A DNA stretch of 64,000 nt from Streptomyces sp. NBC_01283 (GCF_041435335.1 NZ_CP108430.1:3206501-3270500); one strand, 5' to 3'; positions 52,280-61,162 are shown, counted from the stretch's first letter. Notes: generated by a model from the sequence alone, not told the origin. Numbers and translations: made by a program.

Positions 52280-53485
52280 ATGACTCTTCCTGTCACCTCG
52301 AAGCCGCACGTGGCGTTCTCTGACCTGGAAACCGCAGACCTGATCGTCGATGCCCTCTACGCGGGCGGCACGAGTGGCAACACGGGCGATGAGCCGATCT
52401 CCAAACTCATAAAGGGGGTTGGCAACCAGGGTGGATTTCGCTATGTCGGCTGGCCGACCAAAAGCAACGTAAAGCTGGCCGTGCTCTACACAAGCGGGGG
52501 CGAGGTGGACTGGCCAGACCATCTGGACGTAGAGACCGGCACCTTCACGTACTACGGCGACAACAAGAAGGCCGGCCAGAGCCTCCACGGCACGCCCCGA
52601 GCAGGAAACGTTCTCCTCCGAGACGTATTCACCGCCTCCCACGGAACCGCAGCCGACCGCGCCATGGTTCCTCCGTTCTTCCTGTTCGAGAAGGCTGGAC
52701 CGGGGCGTTCGGTTCTCTTCCGCGGGTTGTTGGCCCCGGGCAGCCCCACCCTCACGTCAGACGATGAACTGACCGCCATCTGGCGAGCCACTGCTGGTCT
52801 GCGCTTCCAGAACTACCGGTCCCACTTCACCGTCCTCGATCACAGCCTGATCCCCCGCAGCTGGATTCAGCACCTTCTCGCCGGAGGGGATCCCATCGGC
52901 GATGGGTGCCCGGACGTATGGCGCACCTGGGTCGAGGGCCGGGTGTACCGCCCAATGCTGGCTCCGGCAACGACTGTCATCCGTTCCAAAGCTGATCAGC
53001 TCCCGAACGACTCCGCCGGAACAGCCATGCTGGAAGAAATCAGGGAGTACTTCCGCGGCCGCGAGCACGACTTCGAAAGTTGCGCTGTGGCCATCTGGCG
53101 ACTGATCGCTCCAAACACAGGACCGGTCGACGTCACGCGCCCCAGCCGGGATGGAGGACGAGATGCCATTGGAACGTACGGGCTTGGGCCGTCCTCTAGC
53201 CGAATTGCGATCGACTTTGCCCTCGAAGCCAAGTGCTACGGGACTGCTAGCTCAGTTGGGGTCCGGGAAGTCTCGCGTCTGATCTCCAGGATCAGGCACC
53301 GGAACTTCGGCGTCCTGGTGACAACGTCTTACTTCCACAAGCAGGTCCAAGAAGAGGTCCACGAGGACGGCCACCCGATCGTTCTCGTGGCCGGCCGGGA
53401 CATCGTCGACGCCCTGCGGCAGGACGGTCGTACTACCGTCGCTGCTGTCCGTCAGTGGCTGGATCAGAGCTTTCCGAAGCCGTAA
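52280..53485 (+). CDS. Modification-dependent restriction enzyme (AspBHI-like N-domain, Mrr catalytic domain)
   Basis: 401 residues from ATG 52280 (frame open back to TTG 52250). N-terminal half resembles the AspBHI DNA-recognition domain: VGNQGGFRYVGWP, LAVLYTSGGEVDWPD, YYGDNKKAGQSLHG. C-terminal Mrr-type PD-(D/E)XK: FESCAVAIWRLI, the D of DGGRDAIG near residue 292 and the E/K pair of ALEAKCYG near 315. Should cut DNA carrying 5-methylcytosine-type marks, that is, type IV restriction. It is the last gene before the right att. Confidence 0.83.
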   Translation: MTLPVTSKPHVAFSDLETADLIVDALYAGGTSGNTGDEPISKLIKGVGNQGGFRYVGWPTKSNVKLAVLYTSGGEVDWPDHLDVETGTFTYYGDNKKAGQSLHGTPRAGNVLLRDVFTASHGTAADRAMVPPFFLFEKAGPGRSVLFRGLLAPGSPTLTSDDELTAIWRATAGLRFQNYRSHFTVLDHSLIPRSWIQHLLAGGDPIGDGCPDVWRTWVEGRVYRPMLAPATTVIRSKADQLPNDSAGTAMLEEIREYFRGREHDFESCAVAIWRLIAPNTGPVDVTRPSRDGGRDAIGTYGLGPSSSRIAIDFALEAKCYGTASSVGVREVSRLISRIRHRNFGVLVTTSYFHKQVQEEVHEDGHPIVLVAGRDIVDALRQDGRTTVAAVRQWLDQSFPKP

Positions 53486-53503
53486 CTGCCTGACGTGGCA
53501 CGC

Positions 53504-53518
53504 GGACTATTTGTGGAC
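53504..53518. other. Candidate integrase arm-type site, right end of element 2
   Basis: GGACTATTTGTGGAC, about 64 bp inside the right att core, direct repeat of 34574-34588 with one mismatch. Confidence 0.45.
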
Positions 53519-53581
53519 GGACGCGGCTGGGCAGACTACTCCTAGACTCCTGACCTGCTTAAACGCGTGTGTCGCAAGGGC

Positions 53582-53625
53582 CCTCCGGAGCCGTGTGCGC
53601 AGGTTCGAATCCTGCCGGGGGCACC
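53582..53625 (+). other. att site, right copy
   Basis: Third identical 44-base tRNA-Arg 3' sequence. It marks the return to chromosome. Confidence 0.92.
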
Positions 53626-53641
53626 CCTTATGAGGTGCCCA

Positions 53642-53681
53642 AAGACCCCGTCACCAGCGGAAACGCTGAGGCCGGGGTCTT
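53642..53681 (+). terminator. Original tRNA-Arg terminator
   Basis: Same AAGACCCCG/CGGGGTCTT stem with inner GAAA tetraloop hairpin as at 34473-34512. As the outermost copy it should be the native chromosomal terminator of the tRNA gene before integration. Confidence 0.8.
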
Positions 53682-54053
53682 CGCGTATGTGTGGGTCGTG
53701 CTTACAGCAGTGACTTGGACCTTGACGTCACCTGCGCCACCTGCGCCACCTGGAACGGTGTCGAGGTGGACGTGGCGACGAAGCTCCTGAACGGCACCGT
53801 GCGGCTGTCATGGACAGCGTCAGCGCGCCCGCCCGTGGGTGACTGACTGAGTGAGTTGCAGGTTTTTCTCGTGTCGGTTCGCGTGCTGCTTCTGCTGTGC
53901 TGGTCATGGGCTTCAGTGGGGGTGGATCCTGGGAAAGGCTTGTAGTTGATCAAGGCGTTCGGGGGATCCGAATCCAGGGGCGTGTGGGCGATGAGTCTCG
54001 GTGGGGTTGTCGGTCTGTATTTACGACATGCCATCAATCGCGAGGAGAGCGTC
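53682..54053. other. Gene-free chromosomal stretch, possible gene remnant
   Basis: 372 bases. From about 53711 to 53846 the plus strand reads an open, protein-like frame (VTCATCATWNGVEVDVATKL ending PPVGD then a stop) with no start codon, compatible with a decayed gene end; weak. Nothing else is recognised. Confidence 0.35.
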
Positions 54054-54632
54054 ATGACCGCCACCTACACCTTCGACGTCTTTTCCAGCCTTGACGGCTT
54101 TGGGGGCGCCAGCGGAAATTGGACCGGCTACTGGGGCAAGCAAGGGCCGGAGCTCCTCGACCACCGTCTCGACCTGTACCGCGAGGAGCAGCGGATGGTT
54201 TTTGGGGCCAATACGTATCGGGCGTTCGCGCAGATGCTGGCGTCGAGCACCGAGGAGTCCGATGTGCGTGACCCGTGGGTCACGCGGATGACGAGCCTCC
54301 CGGCAATCGTTGTGTCGACGACGCTGGAGGGTCCCCTCGACTGGCCTGATGCGAGCGTCGCGAGTGGGGATGCCGTCGACGTCGTCGCTCGGCTCAAGAA
54401 GGAGTCCGACGTGCCGCTGCGCTCGCACGGCAGCCTGTCGATGAACCGGGCGCTGATGGCCGCCGGTCTGGTCGACCGCGTACAGGTGACGGTCTTCCCT
54501 GTGATCACCGGTCGGACCGGGCTGGACCCGATCTTCCGGGGTGCGGCCGACTTCGACCTCGAGCTGATCGAGCAGAGGACGCTCGACGGCCGCACCCAGG
54601 AGCTCATCTACCGGCCCACCCTGCATGGCTGA
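54054..54632 (+). CDS. Dihydrofolate-reductase-like / RibD C-terminal domain protein
   Basis: 192 residues from ATG 54054 (GAGGAG upstream). YTFDVFSSLDGFGG, MVFGANTYRAFAQML, SHGSLSMNRALMAAGLVDRV and FPVITGRTG are the RibD_C/DHFR-like fold signature, a probable NADPH-dependent reductase of unknown substrate. Its 3' end overlaps the secDF stop tail-to-tail by 29 bp. Confidence 0.85.
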   Translation: MTATYTFDVFSSLDGFGGASGNWTGYWGKQGPELLDHRLDLYREEQRMVFGANTYRAFAQMLASSTEESDVRDPWVTRMTSLPAIVVSTTLEGPLDWPDASVASGDAVDVVARLKKESDVPLRSHGSLSMNRALMAAGLVDRVQVTVFPVITGRTGLDPIFRGAADFDLELIEQRTLDGRTQELIYRPTLHG

Positions 54633-57600
54633 GTCCAGCCGTGCGTCCCGAACGGCCCCTCTTGGTGCGGTTGTTCAACTCTATGGCCAGGGGTGCGGCC
54701 GTGAACATGGAGGAGTACGTGCCGACCGCCAGGCCGATCAGGAGAGCCAGGGCGAAGTCGGTCAAGGAGGCGCCTCCCAGGGTTGCCAAGGCCGTGAGGA
54801 TGAATGCCGCGCCCATTCCTGTGTTGATGGTGCGGGGCAGGGTTTGTAGGAGTGCCTGGTTGGTGGATTGGGAGAAGGCGCGCCGGGGGGTGGGGGTGCC
54901 CTTTGTGGGGGTGGGGGTCGGGGTGGGCTTTGTTAGTTCTCTGATTCTGTCGAATACGACCACCGAGTCGTTCACCGAATAGCCGATCACCGTCAGGAGC
55001 GCTGCCAGGAAGACGCCGTCTATCGGTTTGCCCAGCCAGGCGAAGATGCCGATGAGGATGACGACGTCGTGGGCCAGGGCGGCGACCGCGGCTGTCCCGA
55101 GCAGGAAGCGGAATCGGGCTGCCAGATAAGCGAGTTGGGCTGCCAGCGCTATTGCGAGGGCTGTGAGGGCGCCTTGGCGTAGTTCCTTGCCGAGGCTGGG
55201 GCCGATCGCTTCGTCGCGGAGCTTTTTCGGGCGTTCGTCTGTCAGGTTGGTGATTGTTGTGGTGAGTTTGCCCGCCTGAGGGTTCGTCAGGGGTTGGGTG
55301 CGGACCGTTAGGTGGTGGAGGTTGTTGTCGTCGCCGCTGCCTCTGCTGCTGCCGGTTTTCTGCACCACTGCCTCGGGGAAACCGGCTTCCGCCAGGGCCG
55401 TTCGGGCTCTTTCGGGGGCGATGGGGGTCTCGGTGACGTACTCGATGAGGCGGCCGCCCGTGAATTCGATGCCGAAGTCGAGGCCTCGTAGGGCGATACC
55501 GGAAGTGGCCAGGACCAGCGCGGCCGCGGAGGCAGCCAGCCATCTCCGGGGGTGGCGCATCAAGTTGGGGTTCGCGCGCGTGAGCCGGGCTCGGACGGTG
55601 CCGATGCCTGCGATGCCTGTCAGGGCGGGGCGGCGGCGTATGGCTGGGCGGGCCGCTGCGTAGTCGGCGAGGGCGCGGGTGATGACCAGGGCGCTGAACA
55701 TCGAGGCCAGGACGCCGATGCCCAGGGTGACGCCGAAGCCTCGTACGGGGCCTGATGCGAAGAGGAACAGCAGGCCCGCGGCGATGAGCGTGGTGATGTT
55801 GGAGTCCGCGATCGCGCTGAAGGCGCTGCGGAATCCTGCGGCGAGGGACGACCGTGGCGTCGGGCGGTGCCGGGCCGCGTACTCCTCGCGGGCGCGTTCG
55901 AAGACGAGGACGTTCGCGTCTACCGCCATGCCGATGGCCAGCACGAAGCCGGCGAGGCCGGGCAGTGTGAGGGTGGCGCCGATGGCGGCCAGGGCGGCGT
56001 AGGAGATGAGGCCGTAGGCGGCCAGGGCCACGGTGGCCAGGACGCCCATGAGGCGGTAGACGGCGATGATGAAGAGTGAGGTCAGCGCGGCGCCGATGGC
56101 TGCGGCCCAGATGCTGGCCGTGATGGCCTGCTCGCCCAGGCTGGCTCCGACCGTGCGCTGCTCGATGATCTCCACTGGTACGGGGAGGGCGCCGCCGCTG
56201 ATGAGCAGGGCCAGTTCGCGGGCCTCGGTGTCGCTGAAGTTGCCGGTGATCTGTGTCGAGCCGCCGCTGATTCCGGTGCGGCACGGGACCGAGGGGTCTA
56301 CCTGCGGCGAGGAGATGATCTTGCCGTCCAGGACGATGGCCACCCGGCGGGCCGGGTCTCCTGCTTGATGGCAGGCGGCCTCGCCGGTCAGGCGGGCCCA
56401 GCCGTCACCGTTGTCGCCGTCGTCGCCGCCCGGGTCCCTGAAATCGACGGTGACATGCCAGCCGGCGCCGGCCTGCTGGTCGAAGCGGTTGGTTGCCCCC
56501 TCGACGTCTTTGCCCGTCAGCGAGGCCGGCTTGAGGTGCAGGAGTTGGCCGGACTCGTCGGGGAGTTCTAGGGGGGTGGGGGTGGGGGTTGGAGTGGGGG
56601 TGGGGGGCTCGTCTGCGGGGCTCTTCGCTGGGCCCAGCACCTGGTGGAACGTGAGTTCGGCGGTGCGGCCGAGCATGTCCGCCGCCTTGCTGGGGTCCTG
56701 TGCGCCGGGCAGCTCGACAACGATCCGGTTGTCGCCGGAGCGGGCGATGGTGGGTTCGGCGACACCTAGCGCGTCGATACGGCCGCGCAGCACCTCCATG
56801 GTGCGGTCGGTGGCCTCTTTTCCTGTCTCGCCCGCCTTGCCCGCCTCGCCGGCCTCGCCGGCCTCGCCTGTGCCGCTTGTGCCGCTTGCGTCTGAGGTGG
56901 CGGGGCGGGTTTCCAGCACTAGTTGCGTGCCGCCGCGTAGGTCGAGTCCCAGTTGGACGGGCACGGTCAGGGCGACGTAGAGGGACAGGACTACTGCGGC
57001 CAGGGCCAGTAGGGCTCTGATGTACGAGGGGCGGGTCGCGGCTCGGCGTGGGGGGCGGGTGACGGCTCGGGGTGGCGGGCGGTTGGTGGTTGGGCGCCGG
57101 AGTGGGTGGGTGGCTGGGCGATGCGGGCGTTTCGCGTCGGGGTTCAGGGAGCGGTTCGCGTTCGCGTTCGCAGAGCGACTCGCGTCGGGACTTGAGGAGC
57201 GGCGGTTCTCGTCCGCTTCCGGGTTCGGAGAGCGGTCCGCGGCCGGGCTCGGGGAACGGCTCGTCTCAGGGCGCGGGAATCGGTTCGCCTCCGGACTCGG
57301 GGAACGGTGCACCTCCCGGTTCGAGGAGCAATTCGCCTCTGGGCTCGGGGAAGGATTCACCTCCGGGCTCGGAGAAGGATTCGCCTCTGGGCTCGGGGTG
57401 GGGTTCACCTCCGGGTTCGGGGAAGGTTTCGCCTCTGGGCTCGGAGAAGGATTCACCTCCGGGCTCGGAGAAGGATTCACCTCCGGGCTCGGAGAAGGAT
57501 TCACCTCCGGGCTCGGAGAAGGATTCACCTCCGGGCTCGGAGAAGGATTCACCTCCGGGCTCGGAGAAGGATTCACCTCCGGGCTCGGAGAAGGATTCAC

Positions 57601-57741
57601 CTCCGGGCTCGGGGAAGGATTCGCCTCTGGGCTCGGGGTGGGGTTCATCTCCGGGTTCGAGCAATGGTTCGCGTCCGCGTTCGGGGAAGGGTTTCCGTCG
57701 GGATTCGGGGGGTTCGCGTCAGGGCGCGAGGGTCGGTGCAC
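54604..57741 (-). CDS. secDF: Fused SecDF translocase subunit with repeat-encoded N-terminal extension
   Basis: 1045 residues. GTG 57741 has GGAGG 6 nt upstream, so the extension is probably translated. Residues 1 to about 240 are a low-complexity Asn/Pro/Ser/Glu segment with repeats of the type NPSPSPEV. Then comes SecD: first TM near 243, QLGLDLRGGTQLVLE, periplasmic P1 domain, IGMAVDANVLVFERAREE. Then SecF: LDFGIEFTGGRLIEY and VNDSVVVFDRIRE. It should use proton-motive force to aid Sec export. It is probably a second, accessory SecDF besides the usual secD-secF pair. Confidence 0.9.
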   Translation of the reverse strand: MHRPSRPDANPPNPDGNPSPNADANHCSNPEMNPTPSPEANPSPSPEVNPSPSPEVNPSPSPEVNPSPSPEVNPSPSPEVNPSPSPEVNPSPSPEVNPSPSPEAKPSPNPEVNPTPSPEANPSPSPEVNPSPSPEANCSSNREVHRSPSPEANRFPRPETSRSPSPAADRSPNPEADENRRSSSPDASRSANANANRSLNPDAKRPHRPATHPLRRPTTNRPPPRAVTRPPRRAATRPSYIRALLALAAVVLSLYVALTVPVQLGLDLRGGTQLVLETRPATSDASGTSGTGEAGEAGEAGKAGETGKEATDRTMEVLRGRIDALGVAEPTIARSGDNRIVVELPGAQDPSKAADMLGRTAELTFHQVLGPAKSPADEPPTPTPTPTPTPLELPDESGQLLHLKPASLTGKDVEGATNRFDQQAGAGWHVTVDFRDPGGDDGDNGDGWARLTGEAACHQAGDPARRVAIVLDGKIISSPQVDPSVPCRTGISGGSTQITGNFSDTEARELALLISGGALPVPVEIIEQRTVGASLGEQAITASIWAAAIGAALTSLFIIAVYRLMGVLATVALAAYGLISYAALAAIGATLTLPGLAGFVLAIGMAVDANVLVFERAREEYAARHRPTPRSSLAAGFRSAFSAIADSNITTLIAAGLLFLFASGPVRGFGVTLGIGVLASMFSALVITRALADYAAARPAIRRRPALTGIAGIGTVRARLTRANPNLMRHPRRWLAASAAALVLATSGIALRGLDFGIEFTGGRLIEYVTETPIAPERARTALAEAGFPEAVVQKTGSSRGSGDDNNLHHLTVRTQPLTNPQAGKLTTTITNLTDERPKKLRDEAIGPSLGKELRQGALTALAIALAAQLAYLAARFRFLLGTAAVAALAHDVVILIGIFAWLGKPIDGVFLAALLTVIGYSVNDSVVVFDRIRELTKPTPTPTPTKGTPTPRRAFSQSTNQALLQTLPRTINTGMGAAFILTALATLGGASLTDFALALLIGLAVGTYSSMFTAAPLAIELNNRTKRGRSGRTAGLSHAGWAGR
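57440..57607. repeat. 24-bp minisatellite inside secDF
   Basis: Seven perfect tandem copies of a 24-base unit beginning CTCGGAGAAGGATTC (starts 57440, 57464, 57488, 57512, 57536, 57560, 57584), with degenerate copies on both sides from about 57344 to 57655. The unit encodes eight residues, so copy-number change keeps frame. Confidence 0.95.
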
Positions 57742-57808
57742 GGCGGGCCTCCGGCAGGCATGCCTCGGCCAGGACAGTGGCCGCGGTCAGCGGATGGAAA
57801 GGGAGATT

Positions 57809-58423
57809 TCAGATGCCGGGAGGGGTGGGTGGCGCGCGTACACCGGGAGAGCCCGCTGCCTCTGGGGAGGCGGGTGGGCGTATCGCTGACGGTGGCGTCC
57901 ATGCGGGCCGGGAGGGTCGACCGGCGGCCGTGCTGGATCGGGCCGGCGCGGCAGAAGGTAGCGGCGACGGGCGCTCGCCGGTGGTGTCGCGAGGGCCTCG
58001 GGTCGCGGCGCTTGAGACCGCGGAGTCCCCGTCGTCTGCGTGCGGCGCGCTGTGCATGGGCGCGGCGTCGGCGGTTGACCCTGCGTCGGGGGTAGGCGTC
58101 GTGTGGGGCTCGGTGCGTGGGTGGGCGGATGCGGCAGTCGCTGCCGGAGCCCGCCCGCCAAGTTCCTTTACAGGAGGGGTAGTTGGCCCTGTAGGGAGCT
58201 TGCCGCATTCCTGTGCCGTTGCGGCCGTCAGGGTCGCGAAGACTCCGCTGCACGCCTGCGCGGAAGCAGCGGGGACGCGCGGTACGGGTGAGTGTGCGTC
58301 GCTGTGTGCCGAGGGGCCCAGCAGCGTCGTGAGTACGGCAAGCAGGACAGCCAACACCGCTGCCGGGATCGGGCCGATCGCACTCAAGGCGGTGCGCGGG
58401 ACGGTGCGCGAGGAGCGTGCCAC
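57809..58423 (-). CDS. Putative secreted or surface Pro/Ala/Thr-rich protein
   Basis: 204 residues from GTG 58423 (GGGGACGGAAC upstream). Basic start MARSSRTVPR, hydrophobic core AAVLAVLLAVLTTLLG, then a Cys pair (AQACSGVFATL, AQECGKL) and a long disordered Pro/Ser/Thr tail. Looks exported. It lies just before secDF; function unknown. Confidence 0.6.
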   Translation of the reverse strand: MARSSRTVPRTALSAIGPIPAAVLAVLLAVLTTLLGPSAHSDAHSPVPRVPAASAQACSGVFATLTAATAQECGKLPTGPTTPPVKELGGRAPAATAASAHPRTEPHTTPTPDAGSTADAAPMHSAPHADDGDSAVSSAATRGPRDTTGERPSPLPSAAPARSSTAAGRPSRPAWTPPSAIRPPASPEAAGSPGVRAPPTPPGI

Positions 58424-58826
58424 GTTCCGTCCCCTTTTCCTGTCTATATCCGTGTTCGTGCTGGTGTCCGTGTTGGTGCTGGCCGTCGGCCCCTTCGGAG
58501 CCGTTCAGGGCCTCAAAGCCCGGCTGGGGAGTGGCAGCCAGGGCCTTGAGGCGGTCGGGAGGGGCAGGCCGAGGCCGGGTTCGGTCGGGCTGGGCCAGCC
58601 GTTGGGGCAGGGCAGCCGAGAGTGGCCGACCAACGGAGCAGGGAGACAGGGCAGGTGGGTCAGGTAGGGGCCGCCGGGCTACCGGGCAGGGCCGGCGTAC
58701 CGATCGAGTGGGACAGAGTGGACGAGCCAGATGGACCGGACGCCTCCGGCGGCCAAGGTCGGTGGGTGACCGAGCGCGTAAGGCAGCGGGCAGGGGTGAC
58801 GAGTGTCCTGCGGCAGAGGGGGGAGG
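58424..58826. other. Gene-free stretch between the NarL regulator and the secreted protein gene
   Basis: 403 bases, with imperfect repeats of GTGTCCGTG/GGCAGG words; presumably the secreted-protein promoter. No distinct element seen. Confidence 0.4.
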
Positions 58827-59510
58827 TCAGGGTTCGATCAGGCCTGCTCTGATTGCGTAGCGCGTCAGTTCCAGGCGGTTGCGCAGGCCCAGTTTGTGCA
58901 GCAGGTTCGCTCGGTGCCTGTGGACCGTCTTGATGCTGATGAACAGCATTTCCGCGATCTCCTTGGACGAGTGGCCCTCCGCCACCAGCTTGAGGACCTC
59001 CTCCTCCCTCGCCGTCAGCACCTGGTCCGGCGGTTCCTCGCCCTGGCGTACTCGGTCGAGGTAGTTGCGGATCAGCGCGGTGACCGCTCCCGGGTACAGG
59101 AACGGCTCGTCCCGCATTGCCGCCCGGCACGCCGCGACCAGGTCCCGGTCGGCCACCGACTTCAGTACGTATCCGCTCGCGCCCGCCTTCAGCGCCTGGA
59201 AGAAGTACTGCTCGTTGTCGTGCATCGTCAGCATCAGCACGCGTACGCCGGGCTTCAGCGCGGCCAGTTCGCGGGCGGCCTGCAGGCCGGTCATCCGGGG
59301 CATCGCGATGTCCAGGACCGCCAGGTCGACCTCGTTCGTGCGGGCCAGGGCGATGGCCTCCGCCCCGTCCCCGGCCTCGGCGACGACCTCGAGGTCCGGC
59401 TCACCGTCGAGGATCAGCCGCACCCCTCGACGCACCAGCGCGTGGTCGTCCGCCAGGAGGATTCGGATCCTCGGTGACGTGGTGTCGGTTGTGGTGTCGG
59501 TCGTGCTCAT
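58827..59510 (-). CDS. NarL/FixJ-family response regulator
   Basis: 227 residues. Receiver with LLADDHALVRRGV and phospho-acceptor D67 in LAVLDIAMPRMTG; C-terminal LuxR-type HTH LTAREEEVLKLVAEGHSSKE and IAEMLFISIKTVHRHRANLL. It follows the histidine kinase with a TAATG stop-start junction, so the two are a coupled two-component system. Confidence 0.95.
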   Translation of the reverse strand: MSTTDTTTDTTSPRIRILLADDHALVRRGVRLILDGEPDLEVVAEAGDGAEAIALARTNEVDLAVLDIAMPRMTGLQAARELAALKPGVRVLMLTMHDNEQYFFQALKAGASGYVLKSVADRDLVAACRAAMRDEPFLYPGAVTALIRNYLDRVRQGEEPPDQVLTAREEEVLKLVAEGHSSKEIAEMLFISIKTVHRHRANLLHKLGLRNRLELTRYAIRAGLIEP

Positions 59511-60517
59511 TACTGCTTCCCGGGGGTGGGCGGGGTCGGCGACGTGGGCGGGGTCGAGGGAGTGGGCGTGGGCTGTGCCCGCGTTGGCACCTTCAGTCTG
59601 GCCCTCGTTCCTGCCCCCGGTCGTGACGTGACGTCCAGTGCCGCCCCGATGAACAAGGCCCGTTCGCGCATCCCGCGGATCCCCGCCCCCTCGTGGGCGA
59701 TCCCGGTCCCCCGGCCGTCGTCCTCGACGGACAGCACGACCGCGCCGTCGGACCGGGACAGGCTCACCTCGACCCGGCCCGCGTCGGCATGCCGGGCCGC
59801 GTTGGTCAGGGCCTCCTGGGCCACCCGGTACAGGACCAGTTCCGCCTGCTGATCAAGCGGCGGCAGATCGGAGTCGAAGCGGCGTACCACCCGCAGTCCC
59901 GCGTGCGTGGCGAACTCCGTGGTCAGCGAGGTCAGGGCGCTGATCAGACCGAGGTCGTCCAGTACGCCCGGCCGCAGCCTGCGCACCAGGCGGCGTACTT
60001 CGTCCAGGCTCCCCCGGGTGATCTCCTGCGCCTGCTGCAGCTCGCCGCGCAGGGGTTCGTCCGCCCCGTCCGACGCCCGTTTGAGGGACAACAGGACCGC
60101 GGTCATGGTCTGGCCGACCTCGTCGTGGAGCTCCTGGGCGATACGGCGCCGTTCGGATTCCTGCGCGAGCAGCACGCGGGCGCTGCTGGCGGCCCGTTCC
60201 TGCTCCAGCCGTTCGAGCATGGCGTTGAAGGTGCGGATCAACTCGGCTGTCTCACCGCCGCCCTGCTCCGGCAGCCTGTGCCCGGGGCGCAACAGGTCGA
60301 CCGTCGTCATCAGCCGGGTGAGCCGCTCCAGCGGGGCCAGGCCTATCCGCAGCAGGGCCGCGTTGGCGACCAGCATGACGGCCAGGCCTCCCACGAGGAT
60401 GACCGCCTCGGTCAGTACCACCGGTACGGAGACGGTCACCGGCGCCCACAGCAGCAGGGCGGTGGCGCTCCCGAGCACCACCGCGTTGAGCGCGAAGATC
60501 CGCCAGAACAGGGACAA
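59510..60517 (-). CDS. NarL-type sensor histidine kinase
   Basis: 335 residues. Two TM segments in the first 60 residues with almost no extracytoplasmic loop, a HAMP region to about 105, HisKA_3 with H131 in AQELHDEVGQT, and HATPase with VAQEALTNAARHADA, VEDDGRGTGI and GIRGMRERA. A Pro/Thr tail follows. Minimal sensing surface suggests membrane or cytosolic signal. Confidence 0.94.
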   Translation of the reverse strand: MSLFWRIFALNAVVLGSATALLLWAPVTVSVPVVLTEAVILVGGLAVMLVANAALLRIGLAPLERLTRLMTTVDLLRPGHRLPEQGGGETAELIRTFNAMLERLEQERAASSARVLLAQESERRRIAQELHDEVGQTMTAVLLSLKRASDGADEPLRGELQQAQEITRGSLDEVRRLVRRLRPGVLDDLGLISALTSLTTEFATHAGLRVVRRFDSDLPPLDQQAELVLYRVAQEALTNAARHADAGRVEVSLSRSDGAVVLSVEDDGRGTGIAHEGAGIRGMRERALFIGAALDVTSRPGAGTRARLKVPTRAQPTPTPSTPPTSPTPPTPGKQ

Positions 60518-60823
60518 CGGGGTGGCGCCTTTCTCTCGTAATCACTCGTGCTCGCTCGTAATCACTCGTGCTCGCTCGTGCTCGGGGGCTCGGGGGCTCG
60601 GTCTTGATCGGCTGCCGCCCAGCCTGCCCGTTTCCGTTCCGTCCGTCGATGGGGTCCAATGCCCATTTCCTGACCTCGGCCTGCCCACGCCCGGGTGGGC
60701 CACCGGCCCCGCAACAGATGGGTATCGCGCCCGATGGGTTTTACGTCGCGTACCGGCGACGGTGGGGGCATCCACGCCCCGCCACCCCTGGCGGCGGCCT
60801 CCTCGCCGGAAGAAGGACCCGCC
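60518..60823. promoter_or_regulatory. Divergent spacer between the kinase and DksA-like gene, with tandem repeat
   Basis: 306 bases. 60541-60579 is a 20-bp unit ATCACTCGTGCTCGCTCGTA repeated twice in tandem (the last base of the second copy differs), followed by GGGGGCTC repeated. It should contain both divergent promoters; none assigned. Confidence 0.6.
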
Positions 60824-61162
60824 ATGTCGCTCGACACTCCCGCGATCGAAGCCCGCACCGAGCGTCTGACCCCGCACGACGCGCGCCGGCGCCTGGAACA
60901 CGAACGTGCCTCCCGGCTGACCCAGTTGCGGGCCATCGACGAGGCGGGGCACGAGGCCGGGCACGAAGCGGAGGAACAGGTGATGTCGGCGCAGAAAGAC
61001 ACCATCGAGCGGGTGCTCGGAGAGATCGAGGCCGCTCTCGCCCGCGTCCGGGACGGCAGTTACGGAACCTGCCCCGGCTGCTCCAAGTCCATCCCGGTCG
61101 AGCGCCTGGAGATCCTGCCCTACACGCGGTTCTGCGTCCCCTGCCAGCACAGGGCCGACTGA
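60824..61162 (+). CDS. DksA/TraR-type zinc-finger protein
   Basis: 112 residues from ATG 60824 (AGAAGGA upstream). Helical front (HDARRRLEHERASRLTQLRA) and C-terminal four-Cys zinc finger CPGCSKSIP and CVPCQH. DksA-type proteins bind RNA polymerase via its secondary channel. It lacks an evident DxxDxA acidic tip. Confidence 0.88.
   Translation: MSLDTPAIEARTERLTPHDARRRLEHERASRLTQLRAIDEAGHEAGHEAEEQVMSAQKDTIERVLGEIEAALARVRDGSYGTCPGCSKSIPVERLEILPYTRFCVPCQHRAD

Larger units (their letters stand above)
34413..53581. mobile_element. Integrated element 2: pSAM2-like AICE with HUH Rep and defence cargo
   Basis: A 19.2-kb segment between the middle and right 44-bp att copies, with its own tyrosine integrase, a disrupted excisionase, a rolling-circle Rep, TraB/FtsK, spread-type genes and two regulators. 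Cargo between 46670 and 53485 includes a CBASS pair, an HNH nuclease and a modification-dependent restriction enzyme. The CBASS part has distinctly lower GC than the backbone. Confidence 0.92.

Noticed and set aside
53711..53846. A small protein gene right of the element
   Set aside because: The frame has no start codon with ribosome site and no family match; kept only as a possible gene remnant.
57440..57607. Tandem 24-bp repeats as a CRISPR array
   Set aside because: Repeats are contiguous with no spacers, lie within a coding frame, and no cas genes are nearby.
57020..58667. Plus-strand frames through the secDF repeats encoding Gly/Ser/Phe-rich repeat proteins
   Set aside because: Antisense to SecDF. 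The 24-bp repeat keeps all frames open; no good ribosome site or recognisable domain.
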